A stretch of DNA of 64,000 nt from Bradyrhizobium manausense. Its GTDB lineage: Bacteria > Pseudomonadota > Alphaproteobacteria > Rhizobiales > Xanthobacteraceae. Where the stretch lies: positions 62,001 to 126,000 of the forward strand of contig NZ_JAFCKB010000023.1 of the NCBI RefSeq assembly GCF_018130615.1, in the 5' to 3' direction. The position numbers and the translations under genes are program-made. Below, piece after piece: positions 53,883 to 62,511 of this stretch (the stretch's first letter is position 1; each line of letters starts with the position of its first letter). The notes under the pieces are model-generated. The model saw only the letters and a list, made by a program, of their open reading frames with translations, did no database searches and was not told where the DNA came from.

Positions 53883-54080
53883 TTCCTGGTCGACAGAAAC
53901 ACTACTAAACCCTACGCGCCTTGCCCCTGCACCGGAACCATCGCTGGCGCGGCCATGCACTGCACTGGCGTAAAATTATGCAAGGAACGGGCCGGTTTGG
54001 GAACCCGGGGCAGCACGGAGGAACGCCGATTTCGTGCTACATTGAGGCCGGATTCCGCCATCACTGTGGAGGGATGTGCC

Positions 54081-54317
54081 ATGAGACTGCTGATGCGACT
54101 GCTGATCGAAATCGCCACGGCCGCGCTGCTCGTCATCTGCATCACCGCCTCCAGCGCCGCCGGCAAGACCGGCCGCAGCGCCGACGGCGTTAGCTGCGCC
54201 GTCTCCCTCCCGCAAAACGCAACACCCGCGCAGCGCTGCGCCGCCATCAAGCGCCAATGCGGCGGCAAGTTTTACGCGAGCGCGTGTGGGGATCGGTTGA
54301 TGTCGGCGGCGAATTGA
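54081..54317 (+). CDS. small exported protein with four Cys
   Basis: A 78-residue protein. It begins MRLLMRLLIEIATAALLVIC, an apparent signal peptide or anchor (cleaved near SSAAG), then VSCAVSLPQNATPAQRCAAI and KRQCGGKFYASACGDRLMSA. Four Cys lie in the mature part, which suggests two disulphides. GGAGGG lies about ten bases upstream. Its last 46 bases overlap the 3' end of the GIY-YIG gene on the other strand. No function recognised. Confidence 0.68.
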   Translation: MRLLMRLLIEIATAALLVICITASSAAGKTGRSADGVSCAVSLPQNATPAQRCAAIKRQCGGKFYASACGDRLMSAAN

Positions 54318-54670
54318 GGGACATCGCGCCTCATATTCGGTGTCGTCCCGGCGAAGGCCGGGACCCATAACCACGACTGTCCGAGGAGATGCGAGAGATC
54401 GCGCCAATCCGGATTCTCCCGCTCGATCAAGCGAATCTTCCAATCGCGCCGCCACTCCTTCAGTGCTTTCTCCCGTGCGATTGCTTCGGATGGCGAGGCG
54501 TAGGTCTCTACGTAGACGAGGCGCGTCACGCCATACTTTGTGACGAACTTCGAACCACGTCCCGCGAGGTGCAGCTCAAGTCGCGCGCGAAGATCATTGG
54601 TGATTCCAATATAGATCGTCCCGTGATGACGACTCGCGAGGATGTAGACGAAATAGCTGCCTGTGCTCAT
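54272..54670 (-). CDS. GIY-YIG nuclease-domain protein with REP-encoded C-terminus
   Basis: A 132-residue protein of the small GIY-YIG (UPF0213/YhbQ-like) family. The domain is MSTGSYFVYILASRHHGTIY, IGITNDLRARLELHLAGRGS, then TRLVYVETYASPSEAIAREK with the catalytic Glu nearby, and ALKEWRRDWKIRLIERENPD. The GIY-YIG tyrosines are in YVYIL-type FVYIL and TIYIG; Arg is in NDLRAR. The last roughly 30 residues (LWVPAFAGTTPNMRRD...) are translated from the REP repeat at 54342-54367 and beyond. A second REP copy in opposite orientation lies 41 bases upstream of the start. ATG 54670 is used because the domain begins there. Confidence 0.85.
   Translation of the reverse strand: MSTGSYFVYILASRHHGTIYIGITNDLRARLELHLAGRGSKFVTKYGVTRLVYVETYASPSEAIAREKALKEWRRDWKIRLIERENPDWRDLSHLLGQSWLWVPAFAGTTPNMRRDVPQFAADINRSPHALA
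54342..54367 (+). repeat. REP palindrome, plus orientation, inside the GIY-YIG 3' end
   Basis: It begins GTCGTCCCGGCGAAGGCCGG and ends GACCCA. The stem is GTCCCGGC/GCCGGGAC with a short loop. Read on the minus strand it encodes WVPAFAGTT of the GIY-YIG protein. Confidence 0.85.
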
Positions 54671-54710
54671 CGGTGGCTCGAGCTCGCAAAACCAACGCGG
54701 ACCGGGGTAA

Positions 54711-54736
54711 TGGGTCCTGGCTTTCGCCAGGACGAC
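54711..54736 (-). repeat. REP palindrome, minus orientation, upstream of the GIY-YIG gene
   Basis: On the plus strand it begins TGGGTCCTGGCTTTCGCCAG and ends GACGAC. Its reverse complement matches the 54342 copy at 23 of 26 positions; two of the three changes are paired (C-G to T-A) and keep the stem. Confidence 0.85.
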
Positions 54737-54864
54737 GATCTCAATAACCAGCCGCTCATCATCAGAACAAATTAAGAACACTTTAGCAAGTCTTTGATAT
54801 ATCATTGTGATTCGGCACATCGCCGACACAATATCTAGGGTCTGACAGCCGTCGCGAGGACTAC

Positions 54865-55296
54865 ATGTCCACCATTGCCTTCGATCAATTTGCCCTCACC
54901 CGGATCGCCGATTTCGCGCGGTCGCTGTCGCGGCTGCACCAGGCGGCGCGGCGCTATGCCGTCGATGACGACCAGTTCGACCGCGAGTTCAACGCGGTGT
55001 GCCAGTCGATCTGGGGCTACACCATCGACGACATCAGCGACGATCTGTTCGCGCCCGAGGACCATCACTTCCTCGATACGCTGGACGAAGCGCATGCGCG
55101 CATCTTCGCGGCCGAGCAGGGCTACGACCTCGTCAGCGAGACGGGCATGCTGACCGACTGGTGGGGTTTTTGCTGGATGATTTTGGCCGAGAAGCGCGGC
55201 CTGCTGACGGCCGAGAATCGTGCTGCTGCGCGCGCGGCGATCGAGGAGAAATATCTGGCGGCGCCGAACGTGATCGGGGTGATTATCGGGCGGTGA
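54865..55296 (+). CDS. hypothetical protein
   Basis: A 143-residue acidic soluble protein. It begins MSTIAFDQFALTRIADFARS and contains LDTLDEAHARIFAAEQGYDL and MLTDWWGFCWMILAEKRGLL. It is probably all-alpha. I do not recognise a family. The start is preceded by CGAGGACTAC, a modest site. Its 3' end is followed by a palindromic repeat. Confidence 0.72.
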   Translation: MSTIAFDQFALTRIADFARSLSRLHQAARRYAVDDDQFDREFNAVCQSIWGYTIDDISDDLFAPEDHHFLDTLDEAHARIFAAEQGYDLVSETGMLTDWWGFCWMILAEKRGLLTAENRAAARAAIEEKYLAAPNVIGVIIGR

Positions 55297-55310
55297 CGCA
55301 GCATCCTCCG

Positions 55311-55424
55311 TCATTGCGAGGAGCTCGCGACAAAATTGCGTAGCAATTTTGCGCTGAAGCGACGAAGCAATCCAGAGTGCCTCCAGAGAGGCAGGCTGGA
55401 TTGCTTCGCTTCGCTCGCAATGAC
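55311..55424. repeat. TCATTGCGAG...CTCGCAATGA inverted repeat
   Basis: The arms TCATTGCGAG (55311-55320) and CTCGCAATGA (55415-55424) close a region with internal inverted words (GAAGCAATCCAG and CTGGATTGCTTC). It fills the convergent gap between the hypothetical gene at 54865 and the DUF2865 gene. It resembles dispersed intergenic repeats of Bradyrhizobium. Confidence 0.7.
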
Positions 55425-55443
55425 GGCTCGGATAGAGTGGGGC

Positions 55444-56265
55444 CTAATCCAATCCCGCCCGCTTTGCCGATTTCGCCGTCGGCTTCGGCACGGCCGTCAC
55501 ATCCGGCAGCGTCTCGCGCACGATCTCGGCGGCCGGCGCATCTGCTGCGACCGTCTCCGCGCGCACCGGCGCGACCTTCATCTCGCCGAGCCGGGCGCGG
55601 ACCTGCGCGGTGAGGCCGGGATATGAGGCGACCGGGGTGAACTCCGCGGTCTGGTCGTTGCCGAGACGGACGCCGGTATAGGCGACGAGACCGTCGGTGG
55701 TGGCGATGACGTCGCCGGCCTTCAGCGAACTGTCCAGCGTCAGATCGACCGGGGCGAGCCCGGCCGGCTCGCGGCCGTTGCAGGTGCAGTCCGCGCGCAG
55801 CGCCTTGCGGTAAGCGAACGCGTTCTCGCTGTCGGCGTAGCGCTCGCCGGTCTGGCTATAGGCGCCGTCGATCGAGGATCCGAAAAAGACCTTCGTGGCG
55901 CTGGCGGGACAGAAGGCCTGACACATCTGCGCCGGCGAGGCGAGGCCGCGCATCAGCGGAAAATATTTGCCGTCGCAGCTGCGTACGCAAAAGGCCGGGC
56001 CGGAGCCGCCGGCCGCCGCCGCGCGGGCCGGGGGCGCATATTGCGGCTGGCCGGCCGGGTTCTGCTGGCTGGCGAAGGGATCGACGAAGGAATTCGCCTG
56101 TTGCGGCACGTCGCGCTGCGGGCGCTGCTGGGCTCCGCCGAAGAGGAAGTCGAACAGGCCTTCGGCCGAAACCGGGGCCGGAGCTGCAAGCAGCGGTGCT
56201 GCGAGGGTGGCGGCCACGAGCATCGCGCGACGCCGCCGGCGCGCATGGGACACGATCGTACGCAA
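55444..56265 (-). CDS. exported DUF2865 protein
   Basis: A 273-residue protein. Signal peptide after RRRRR-type start (MRTIVSHARRRRRAMLVAAT, then LAAPLLAAPAPVSAEG). A Gln/Pro-rich linker follows, then the Cys-containing domain AFCVRSCDGKYFPLMRGLAS, MCQAFCPASATKVFFGSSID and ADCTCNGREPAGLAPVDLTL, the pattern of DUF2865 proteins of Bradyrhizobium and relatives. The six or more Cys probably form disulphides in the periplasm. The C-terminal third is Pro/Ala/Val-rich and less ordered. Function unknown. Confidence 0.8.
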   Translation of the reverse strand: MRTIVSHARRRRRAMLVAATLAAPLLAAPAPVSAEGLFDFLFGGAQQRPQRDVPQQANSFVDPFASQQNPAGQPQYAPPARAAAAGGSGPAFCVRSCDGKYFPLMRGLASPAQMCQAFCPASATKVFFGSSIDGAYSQTGERYADSENAFAYRKALRADCTCNGREPAGLAPVDLTLDSSLKAGDVIATTDGLVAYTGVRLGNDQTAEFTPVASYPGLTAQVRARLGEMKVAPVRAETVAADAPAAEIVRETLPDVTAVPKPTAKSAKRAGLD

Positions 56266-56360
56266 CGCTTACTCCACCCGACGCTACTGAACCGGCCGCA
56301 ACCCTTGAGGGGTCTCAGCACATGATTCACCATAAAGCGCGATGGTAAATGAGGGGTTGC

Positions 56361-56508
56361 TTCACCTCGCCCCGCTTGCGGGGAGAGGTCGGAATTCGCG
56401 CTGAAAGCGCGGATTCCGGGTGAGGGGGTACAGGCCTCTTGACGATCTCATGTGTGGAGAGAGGCCCCTTACCCCAACCCTCTCCCCGTAAGAACGGGGC
56501 GAGGGAGA
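56361..56508. repeat. composite palindromic repeat, copy A
   Basis: It contains TCGCCCCGCTTGCGGGGAGA, a variable hairpin (GAATTCGCGCTGAAAGCGCG), GTGAGGGGGTACAGGC and CTCTCCCCGTAAGAACGGGG. Read in reverse it matches copy B at 57888-58084 over most of its length. Confidence 0.75.
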
Positions 56509-56515
56509 AGAGGCA

Positions 56516-57079
56516 TCAAGCCTTCAAAAATTCCGACGCCTTGTACAGCGAGCGGAACGGCAGGCCGGCTGCACCAAACGTGTCGGTGGCGCCCTCCTCG
56601 CGGTCGACCATGGTCAGCACCAGCACGACTTCCGCACCGGTCTCGCGCACGGATTCCACGGCCTTCATCGCCGAGCCGCCGGTCGTGGTGACGTCCTCGA
56701 CGATCACGACGCGCTTGCCGGCAAGCGTCTCGCCTCTGGGCAAGCCCTCGATCGCGAGCCTGGCGCCGTGCTCCTTCGGCTTCTTGCGCACGAAGAACGC
56801 CGCGATCGGGTGGCCCTTGATCCAGGAGATCTGCGCCAGAGCACCGGCCAGCGGCACCGCGCCCATCTCGAGGCCGCCGATGAAATCGAGATTGTCGTCC
56901 TTCAGCGTCTCATAGGTGAGCTCGGCGAGCAGCGTCGCGCCCTCGGGGTCCAGCATGGTCGGCTTGAGGTTGAAATAGAAATCGCTCTTGCGGCCCGAGG
57001 CGAGCGTCACCTCGCCGCGCCCGAAGGAGCGGCGGCGGATGATTTCGAACAGGCGGGCGCGGGAGGCGGATTTCGACAC
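56516..57079 (-). CDS. pyrE: orotate phosphoribosyltransferase
   Basis: A 187-residue enzyme of pyrimidine synthesis (orotate + PRPP to OMP). Start GTG 57079 ([20 protein letters not shown]) with GAGGG about eight bases upstream; the frame is open upstream with no family sequence. The catalytic loop and Lys are in [10 protein letters not shown], the PRPP motif is [20 protein letters not shown] and [20 protein letters not shown] is N-terminal. Divergent from the glutathione transferase gene; copy A of a repeat lies 7 bp from its 3' end. Confidence 0.95.
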   Translation of the reverse strand: MSKSASRARLFEIIRRRSFGRGEVTLASGRKSDFYFNLKPTMLDPEGATLLAELTYETLKDDNLDFIGGLEMGAVPLAGALAQISWIKGHPIAAFFVRKKPKEHGARLAIEGLPRGETLAGKRVVIVEDVTTTGGSAMKAVESVRETGAEVVLVLTMVDREEGATDTFGAAGLPFRSLYKASEFLKA

Positions 57080-57251
57080 GGCGGTCCCTCGGGAGCGTTT
57101 TTGGAGGTGGCGGAATTTATCCGCGACGGCCGCGACATTCCAGAGGGGGCGTCCCCCGTCAACAGGGATCGGCCATCCCGGTCCGCCGGTTGTGGGGGTG
57201 CAACGTTCCGGAGTAGGTGATGGCCCGAATTCCCGGGAAGGACACGGACCA

Positions 57252-57878
57252 ATGACCATCGAGCTGCACACCTGGAACACGCCGAACGGCCGCAAAATCT
57301 CGGTCGCCCTGGAGGAGATGGGGCTGCCCTACAAGGTGGTCCCGGTGAACATCACCAAGGGCGAGCAGATGGCGCCGGAGTTCCTCAAGGTCTCCCCCAA
57401 CAACAAGATCCCCGCGATCCTCGACCCGGAAGGCCCGGACGGCAAGCCTGTCAGCATCTTCGAATCCGGTGCGATCCTGCTCTATCTCGGTGAAAAGACC
57501 GGCAAATTCCTGCCGAAATCGCTTGGCGCACGCATTCCCGTCTACGAATGGCTGATGTGGCAGATGGGCGGCTTTGGCCCGATGCCGGGACAGGTGCATC
57601 ATTTCATCGCGCTCGAGAACGAGCAGGATCGCGCCTACGGCCTGAAGCGCTTCATGGCGGAGACGCGGCGGCTTTACGGCGTGCTGGACCGCCGCCTTGA
57701 GGCCCGCGGCTTCGTCGCCGGCGATCTCTCGGTCGCCGATTTTGCCATCCTGGGGTGGGCCTGGCGCCATCCGCGCCACAAGGTTGAGCTTGCCGATTTT
57801 CCCAACGTCAAGCGCTGGTACGACGCCCTGATGGCGCGCCCGGCGGTGAAGCGTGGCATGGAGGCGAAGCTGGATTGA
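57252..57878 (+). CDS. glutathione S-transferase family protein
   Basis: A 208-residue GST of the YfcG/Ure2p-like nu class. The N-terminal thioredoxin fold begins [20 protein letters not shown] with the Asn/Thr site that YfcG-type proteins use for glutathione, then [20 protein letters not shown] and [20 protein letters not shown]. The helical C-terminal domain contains [20 protein letters not shown]. Members have disulphide-reductase activity more than classical conjugation. The ATG follows GGACCA. It is flanked by copies A and B of a repeat together with pyrE. Confidence 0.9.
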   Translation: MTIELHTWNTPNGRKISVALEEMGLPYKVVPVNITKGEQMAPEFLKVSPNNKIPAILDPEGPDGKPVSIFESGAILLYLGEKTGKFLPKSLGARIPVYEWLMWQMGGFGPMPGQVHHFIALENEQDRAYGLKRFMAETRRLYGVLDRRLEARGFVAGDLSVADFAILGWAWRHPRHKVELADFPNVKRWYDALMARPAVKRGMEAKLD

Positions 57879-57887
57879 GCTTTCTTC

Positions 57888-58084
57888 CTCCCTCGCCCCG
57901 TTCTTACGGGGAGAGGGTTGGGGTGAGGGGCCTCTCTCCACACGCGAGATGGCCGAGATGCCTGTACCCCCTCACCCGGATCGCAAGAGCGACATAGCCG
58001 AAGCTATGCTTCGGCGTTCTTCGGAACGGCCGCCATAGGCGGCCTACGCCTCTCCCTGCAAGCGGCTGCAAGCGAGGAGAGGTG
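57888..58084. repeat. composite palindromic repeat, copy B (inverted relative to A)
   Basis: It starts CCTCCCTCGCCCCGTTCTTA, passes through TTGGGGTGAGGGGCCTCTCT, CTGTACCCCCTCACCCGGA and a different central hairpin (AAGCTATGCTTCGG, CCGCCATAGGCGGC) and ends AGCGAGGAGAGGTGAC. The order of modules is that of copy A reversed. It lies in the convergent junction of the GST and LysE genes. Confidence 0.75.
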
Positions 58085-58092
58085 ACCAAGCC

Positions 58093-58728
58093 TCACACCT
58101 TCTTCGCTTCCACCGCCATCCGTACGGCAAGGCCGGCCAGCACCGTGCCCATCAGCCAGCGCTGCACCAGCATCCAGCTTGGCCGGCTTGCCAGGAATAG
58201 CGCGATCGATCCCGCGGCCAGTGCGATCATCGCGTTCACGCTGACGCTGATCGCGATCTGGATCGCCCCCAGCACCACCGACTGCGTCAGCACGCTGCCC
58301 GCCGTGGGATCGATGAACTGCGGCAGCAGCGCCAGATACAGCATTGCGATCTTCGGGTTGAGCAAATTGGTGACGAGCCCCATCGCGAACAATTTAGGCG
58401 GGCTGTCGATGGCGAGCTGCTTCACCTGAAATGGCGAGCGTCCGCCCGGCTTCACCGCCTGCCAGGCGAGCCACAGCATGTAGCCGGCACCGGCAAAGCG
58501 CAGCGCGTCATAGGCAAAGGGAACGGCGAGCAGCAGCGCCGTGATGCCGAACGCCGCGCACAGCATGTAGAACACGAAGCCCAGCGCGACGCCGCCGAGC
58601 GAGACGATGCCCGCTGCCGGGCCCTGCGTGATCGAGCGCGAGATCAGGTAGATCATGTTTGGCCCGGGCGTGAGCACGAGCCCAAGGCAGACGAGGGCGA
58701 AGCCGAGCAGGGCGGAGGTGTGGGGCAT
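58093..58728 (-). CDS. LysE/RhtB-family exporter
   Basis: A 211-residue inner-membrane protein with six hydrophobic helices. The family's opening is TPGPNMIYLISRSITQGPAA after the first helix (ALLGFALVCLGLVLTPGPNM), then GIVSLGGVALGFVFYMLCAA and KLFAMGLVTNLLNPKIAMLY (NPKxxLF motif) and a C-terminal helix pair. It exports an amino acid or similar solute; the substrate is unknown. Confidence 0.92.
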   Translation of the reverse strand: MPHTSALLGFALVCLGLVLTPGPNMIYLISRSITQGPAAGIVSLGGVALGFVFYMLCAAFGITALLLAVPFAYDALRFAGAGYMLWLAWQAVKPGGRSPFQVKQLAIDSPPKLFAMGLVTNLLNPKIAMLYLALLPQFIDPTAGSVLTQSVVLGAIQIAISVSVNAMIALAAGSIALFLASRPSWMLVQRWLMGTVLAGLAVRMAVEAKKV

Positions 58729-58819
58729 GGATGAACCGGTGCGGGAGATGTGCTGGTTCTAATATGCGCGGCGCCGTGGGGCCATCGCGCAATTGCACGG
58801 AGGACAATTCAATCTGGTC

Positions 58820-59359
58820 CTACGCCTCGGCCTGCTTGGTGGCGATGAACGCCGCGAAACGCTCCATCGCCAATCGTAACTGCTCTGCGAGTGCCGGATC
58901 GGCGGCAATGCTGTGTTCGTCCCAGGCGCCGCCAAGCAAGGGCAGCGTCACGCAGGCCTCCGTGGCGAGCCGGGCGGACATTGTTTCCAGCGTCAGCGTC
59001 AGAGCGGCCAGCGCGTGGGTCGCGCGCGGCGACGTGTTGATCAGCGCGACGGGCTTGTCGGGAAATTCGTGGCTGCCGACCAGCCAGTCGAGCGCGTTCT
59101 TCAGCACGCCGGCGACGCCGCGGGCATATTCGGGGCTGGAAATCAGGAGCCCGTCGACGCTGCCGATGAGGTGGCGCATCGCGCCGACCGGCGCGGGTAC
59201 GTCATCGCCGTCCAGGTCCGGATTGAAAAAAGGCAGCTCCGCAATGCCCTCGAACAGGATGACCTCGACACCAGCAGGCGCGAGCCGCGCCGCTGCGCGC
59301 AACACTGCGGTGTTGCCAGAACCCGCGCGAAGGCTGCCGGAGATGGCGGCGATCTTCAT
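58820..59359 (-). CDS. NADPH-dependent FMN reductase family protein
   Basis: A 179-residue flavodoxin-like reductase. The FMN-phosphate loop is MKIAAISGSLRAGSGNTAVL (GSLRxxS-type), followed by VEVILFEGIAELPFFNPDLD and LISSPEYARGVAGVLKNALD, which carries the family's PEY motif. It reduces FMN, quinones or chromate-type acceptors with NAD(P)H. ATG 59359 was chosen as the start; the frame extends ten codons upstream. It is eleven bases from the polA stop and so follows polA closely in the same direction. Confidence 0.92.
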   Translation of the reverse strand: MKIAAISGSLRAGSGNTAVLRAAARLAPAGVEVILFEGIAELPFFNPDLDGDDVPAPVGAMRHLIGSVDGLLISSPEYARGVAGVLKNALDWLVGSHEFPDKPVALINTSPRATHALAALTLTLETMSARLATEACVTLPLLGGAWDEHSIAADPALAEQLRLAMERFAAFIATKQAEA

Positions 59360-59370
59360 TGGGACGGCCC

Positions 59371-62300
59371 TTAATGCGCCTCGTCCCAATTGTTCGCCGC
59401 GCGCGCGTCGACGTGCAGCGGCACCGACAGCAGCACGGCCGGGAACGGCGCATCCTGCATCACGTGCTGCACGACGGGAAGAGTCGCCTCGACCTCGGCG
59501 TCCGGCACCTCGAAGATCAGCTCGTCATGCACCTGGAGCAGCATCTGCGCCGAGAGCTTCTTCTGCGCCAGCGCATCCTCCACCCGCGTCATGGCGCGGC
59601 GGATGATGTCGGCGGCGGTGCCCTGAAGCCGGGCGTTGATCGCGGCACGCTCGTTGAAGGCGCGCACCGAGGCATTGGAGGCCTTGATATCGGGATAGTG
59701 GCACTTGCGGCCGAACAGCGTGGTGACGTAGCCGTGGCTCCGGCAGAAATCGCGCGTCTCGTCCATGTAGGCGCGAATGCCCGGGAAGCGCTCAAAGTAC
59801 TTCTTGATGTAGGCCGACGCTTCCTCGCGGGCGATGCCGAGCTGGTTGGCGAGGCCGAACGCGGAGATGCCGTAGATGATGCCGAAATTGATCGCCTTGG
59901 CGCGGCGGCGGATTTCGCTCGGCATGCCCTCGATCGGCACGCCAAACATTTCGGACGCCGTCATGGCGTGAATGTCGAGCCCGTCCTTGAATGCCTGCTT
60001 CAGCACGGGAATGTCGGCGATCTCGGCCAGCAGGCGCAGCTCGATCTGCGAATAGTCGGCGGAGACGAGCTTGTGCCCGGGCGTGGCGACGAAGGCGCGG
60101 CGGATTTTTCGGCCGTCCTCGGTGCGCACCGGGATGTTCTGCAAGTTCGGCTCGTTCGACGACAGCCGGCCCGTCGTGGTCGCGGCCAGCGCGTAGGTCG
60201 TGTGGACGCGGTGGGTCTGCGGATTGACGTAGGTCGGCAGCGCGTCGGTGTAGGTCGATTTCAGTTTCGAGACCTGGCGCCACTCCAGGATCTTCCGCGG
60301 AAAATCGTGGCCTTGCTCGGCAAGATCATCCAGCACCTGCGCGGTGGTGGACCATGCGCCGGTTTTTGTCCTCGTGCCGCCGCTCAGTCCCATCTTGCCG
60401 AACAGGATGTCGCCGATCTGCTTGGGGCTGCCGACATTGACCGGCTCGCCCGCGATCTCCTGGATCTCGGCTTCGACGCGCGCCGCGGTCTGCGCGAAGT
60501 CGCCGGAGAGACGCGACAGCACCTGACGGTCGATCGAGATGCCGCGTCGCTCCATGCGCGCGAGCACCGACACCAGCGGCCGCTCCAGCGTCTCGTAGAC
60601 GGTGGTCATGTGCTCGGCGATGAGGCGCGGCTTCAGCACGCGCCAGGCGCGCAACGCGATGTCGGCGCCCTCGGCAGACAACGGCACAGCCTTGTCGATC
60701 GGCACCTGGTCAAAGGTGATCTTGCCCTTGCCGCTGCCGAGCAGCTCGCTCTCCTTCAGCATGGCGTGGCCGAACCAACGCTCGGACAGCGAGTCCAGCT
60801 CATGCGAGCCGCGCCCGGCGTCGAGCACGTAGGAGATCAGCTTCGCATCGTCGGCGTTGCACAAGGTGATGCCGTGCTGTGCCAGCATCACGGCGGCGAA
60901 CTTGACGTCGAAGCCGATCTTGAGAATGCCCGCGGATTCCAGCACCGGCCGCAGCGCATCGATCGCCTCGGTAGGCTTGACCTGATCCGGCGCGAGGCCG
61001 GCGTCGAACAGCCCGCCGTCGCCGCCGGACTGCTTGTGAGCCAGCGGCACATAGCAGGCCTCGTTCGGTGCCAGCGCCAGCGCGATGCCGCAGAGATCGG
61101 CCTGCATGGGATTAATGGAGTTGGCTTTGATCTCGATCGCGACATGACCGGTATCATGGATGCGAGCGATGAAGGCGTTGAGCTCCTTGATCGACTTGAT
61201 CGTCTGATATTTGGCGCGATCGACCGGGAGCTTGCGCAGCGCCTCCTCGCGCGCGGCGGCGAGCGAGATCGGTGCGCCCTTGATGCTTGCCGACTTGTCG
61301 CCCTTGTCGGCGTCCTTTGCGGCTGCGGCAGGAGCTGCGAAGAGATCGCCTGAGGTCTCGGACGGCTTTGCTTTCGCGCTGTCGCCGCCTCTCGCCCCGC
61401 TGCTGTTGCTTGCATCGGCATCAACATTGGATGGGTCGATCTGCGAATAGTCGGCGACGCGGCGCGTCAGCGTGGTGAATTCCATCGCCTTGAGGAAGGC
61501 GATCAGCTTGCGCGCGTCGGGCTCGTGGACGGCGAGGTCGTCGAGCGGTACCTCCAGATCGACCTTGTCGTCGAGCAGCACGAGCTGGCGCGAGATCCGC
61601 GCCTTCTCGGCATTCTCGAGCAAAGCCTCGCGGCGCTTCGGTTGCTTGATCTCGGTGGCGCGGAATAGAAGCTGTTCAAGATCGCCATATTCGACGATCA
61701 GCTGCGCCGCGGTCTTGATGCCGATGCCGGGCACGCCGGGCACGTTGTCGGTGGAGTCGCCGGCCAGTGCCTGCACTTCGACCACCTTCTCCGGCGGCAC
61801 GCCGAATTTCTCGATCACCTCGGGGATGCCGATGCGGCGATCCTTCATGGTGTCGTACATCACGATCTTGTCGTTCACGAGCTGCATCAGATCCTTGTCG
61901 GAGGACACGATGGTCGTGGTGGCGCCGCGTTCGCTGGCCTGTCGCGCATAGGTCGCGATGAGGTCGTCGGCCTCGAAGCCGCCTTGCTCCAGGCAGGGCA
62001 GGTCAAAGGCGCGCACGGCTTCGCGGATGAGCGCGAATTGCGGGATCAGATCATCAGGCGCAGGCGGACGGTGCGCCTTGTAGTCGGGATAGATCTTGTT
62101 GCGGAAGGTGACTTCCGACTTGTCGAACACGATCGCCAGATGCGTCGGCCGGTTGTCGGCGGGCATGTCGCGCAAGAGCTTCCACAGCATGTTGCAGAAG
62201 CCCAGCACAGCATTGACCTGAAGCCCGTCGGACTTGCGGTTCAATGGCGGCAGCGCGTGATAGGCGCGGAAGATGTAGCCGGAACCGTCGACCAGGAAGA

Positions 62301-62409
62301 TGTGGTCGCCCTTGCCGGCGGCCTTCGCCGCGACCGGTTTGGCAGCAGCTGTCGCCGCGGCGGGTTTGGTGTCGGTTTTGGCGGAGGTCTTCGGAGATGT
62401 CTTGGGCAT
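59371..62409 (-). CDS. polA: DNA polymerase I with a degenerate 3'-5' exonuclease domain
   Basis: A 1012-residue enzyme with a Lys/Ala-rich N-terminus (MPKTSPKTSAKTDTKPAAAT). The 5' nuclease domain (about 35-330) is intact: FLVDGSGYIFRAYHAL, GGFEADDLIATYA, IVSSDKDLMQLV and AGDSTDNVPGVPGIGIKTAA. A linker of about 70 residues (330-400) is Ala/Ser/Lys-rich. The 3'-5' exonuclease domain (about 400-590) has AIEIKANSI in place of the DxE motif, GFDVKFAAVML where NxxxD is expected and PLSAEGADIAL where YxxxD is expected. The polymerase domain is intact: VSADYSQIELRLLAEI, RRRAKAINFGIIYGIS and LQVHDELIFEVP. It is followed closely by the FMN reductase gene. Confidence 0.96.
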   Translation of the reverse strand: MPKTSPKTSAKTDTKPAAATAAAKPVAAKAAGKGDHIFLVDGSGYIFRAYHALPPLNRKSDGLQVNAVLGFCNMLWKLLRDMPADNRPTHLAIVFDKSEVTFRNKIYPDYKAHRPPAPDDLIPQFALIREAVRAFDLPCLEQGGFEADDLIATYARQASERGATTTIVSSDKDLMQLVNDKIVMYDTMKDRRIGIPEVIEKFGVPPEKVVEVQALAGDSTDNVPGVPGIGIKTAAQLIVEYGDLEQLLFRATEIKQPKRREALLENAEKARISRQLVLLDDKVDLEVPLDDLAVHEPDARKLIAFLKAMEFTTLTRRVADYSQIDPSNVDADASNSSGARGGDSAKAKPSETSGDLFAAPAAAAKDADKGDKSASIKGAPISLAAAREEALRKLPVDRAKYQTIKSIKELNAFIARIHDTGHVAIEIKANSINPMQADLCGIALALAPNEACYVPLAHKQSGGDGGLFDAGLAPDQVKPTEAIDALRPVLESAGILKIGFDVKFAAVMLAQHGITLCNADDAKLISYVLDAGRGSHELDSLSERWFGHAMLKESELLGSGKGKITFDQVPIDKAVPLSAEGADIALRAWRVLKPRLIAEHMTTVYETLERPLVSVLARMERRGISIDRQVLSRLSGDFAQTAARVEAEIQEIAGEPVNVGSPKQIGDILFGKMGLSGGTRTKTGAWSTTAQVLDDLAEQGHDFPRKILEWRQVSKLKSTYTDALPTYVNPQTHRVHTTYALAATTTGRLSSNEPNLQNIPVRTEDGRKIRRAFVATPGHKLVSADYSQIELRLLAEIADIPVLKQAFKDGLDIHAMTASEMFGVPIEGMPSEIRRRAKAINFGIIYGISAFGLANQLGIAREEASAYIKKYFERFPGIRAYMDETRDFCRSHGYVTTLFGRKCHYPDIKASNASVRAFNERAAINARLQGTAADIIRRAMTRVEDALAQKKLSAQMLLQVHDELIFEVPDAEVEATLPVVQHVMQDAPFPAVLLSVPLHVDARAANNWDEAH

Positions 62410-62511
62410 GGCCGCAATGTATGAATTTTTGCGGCAAAAGACAGCCTCGACAGGTCGCAATTTTGCCGACTCGCACAGGCAAATCATGGCATCGGCACAG
62501 CCGCAGCGAGG

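Noticed and set aside
51582-54080. A long plus-strand frame opposite glgP
   Set aside because: Antisense of glycogen phosphorylase. Only its last part, from ATG 54081, looks like a real small gene.
59359-61353. A 664-codon plus-strand frame opposite polA
   Set aside because: Antisense of DNA polymerase I, with no RBS or protein-family character.
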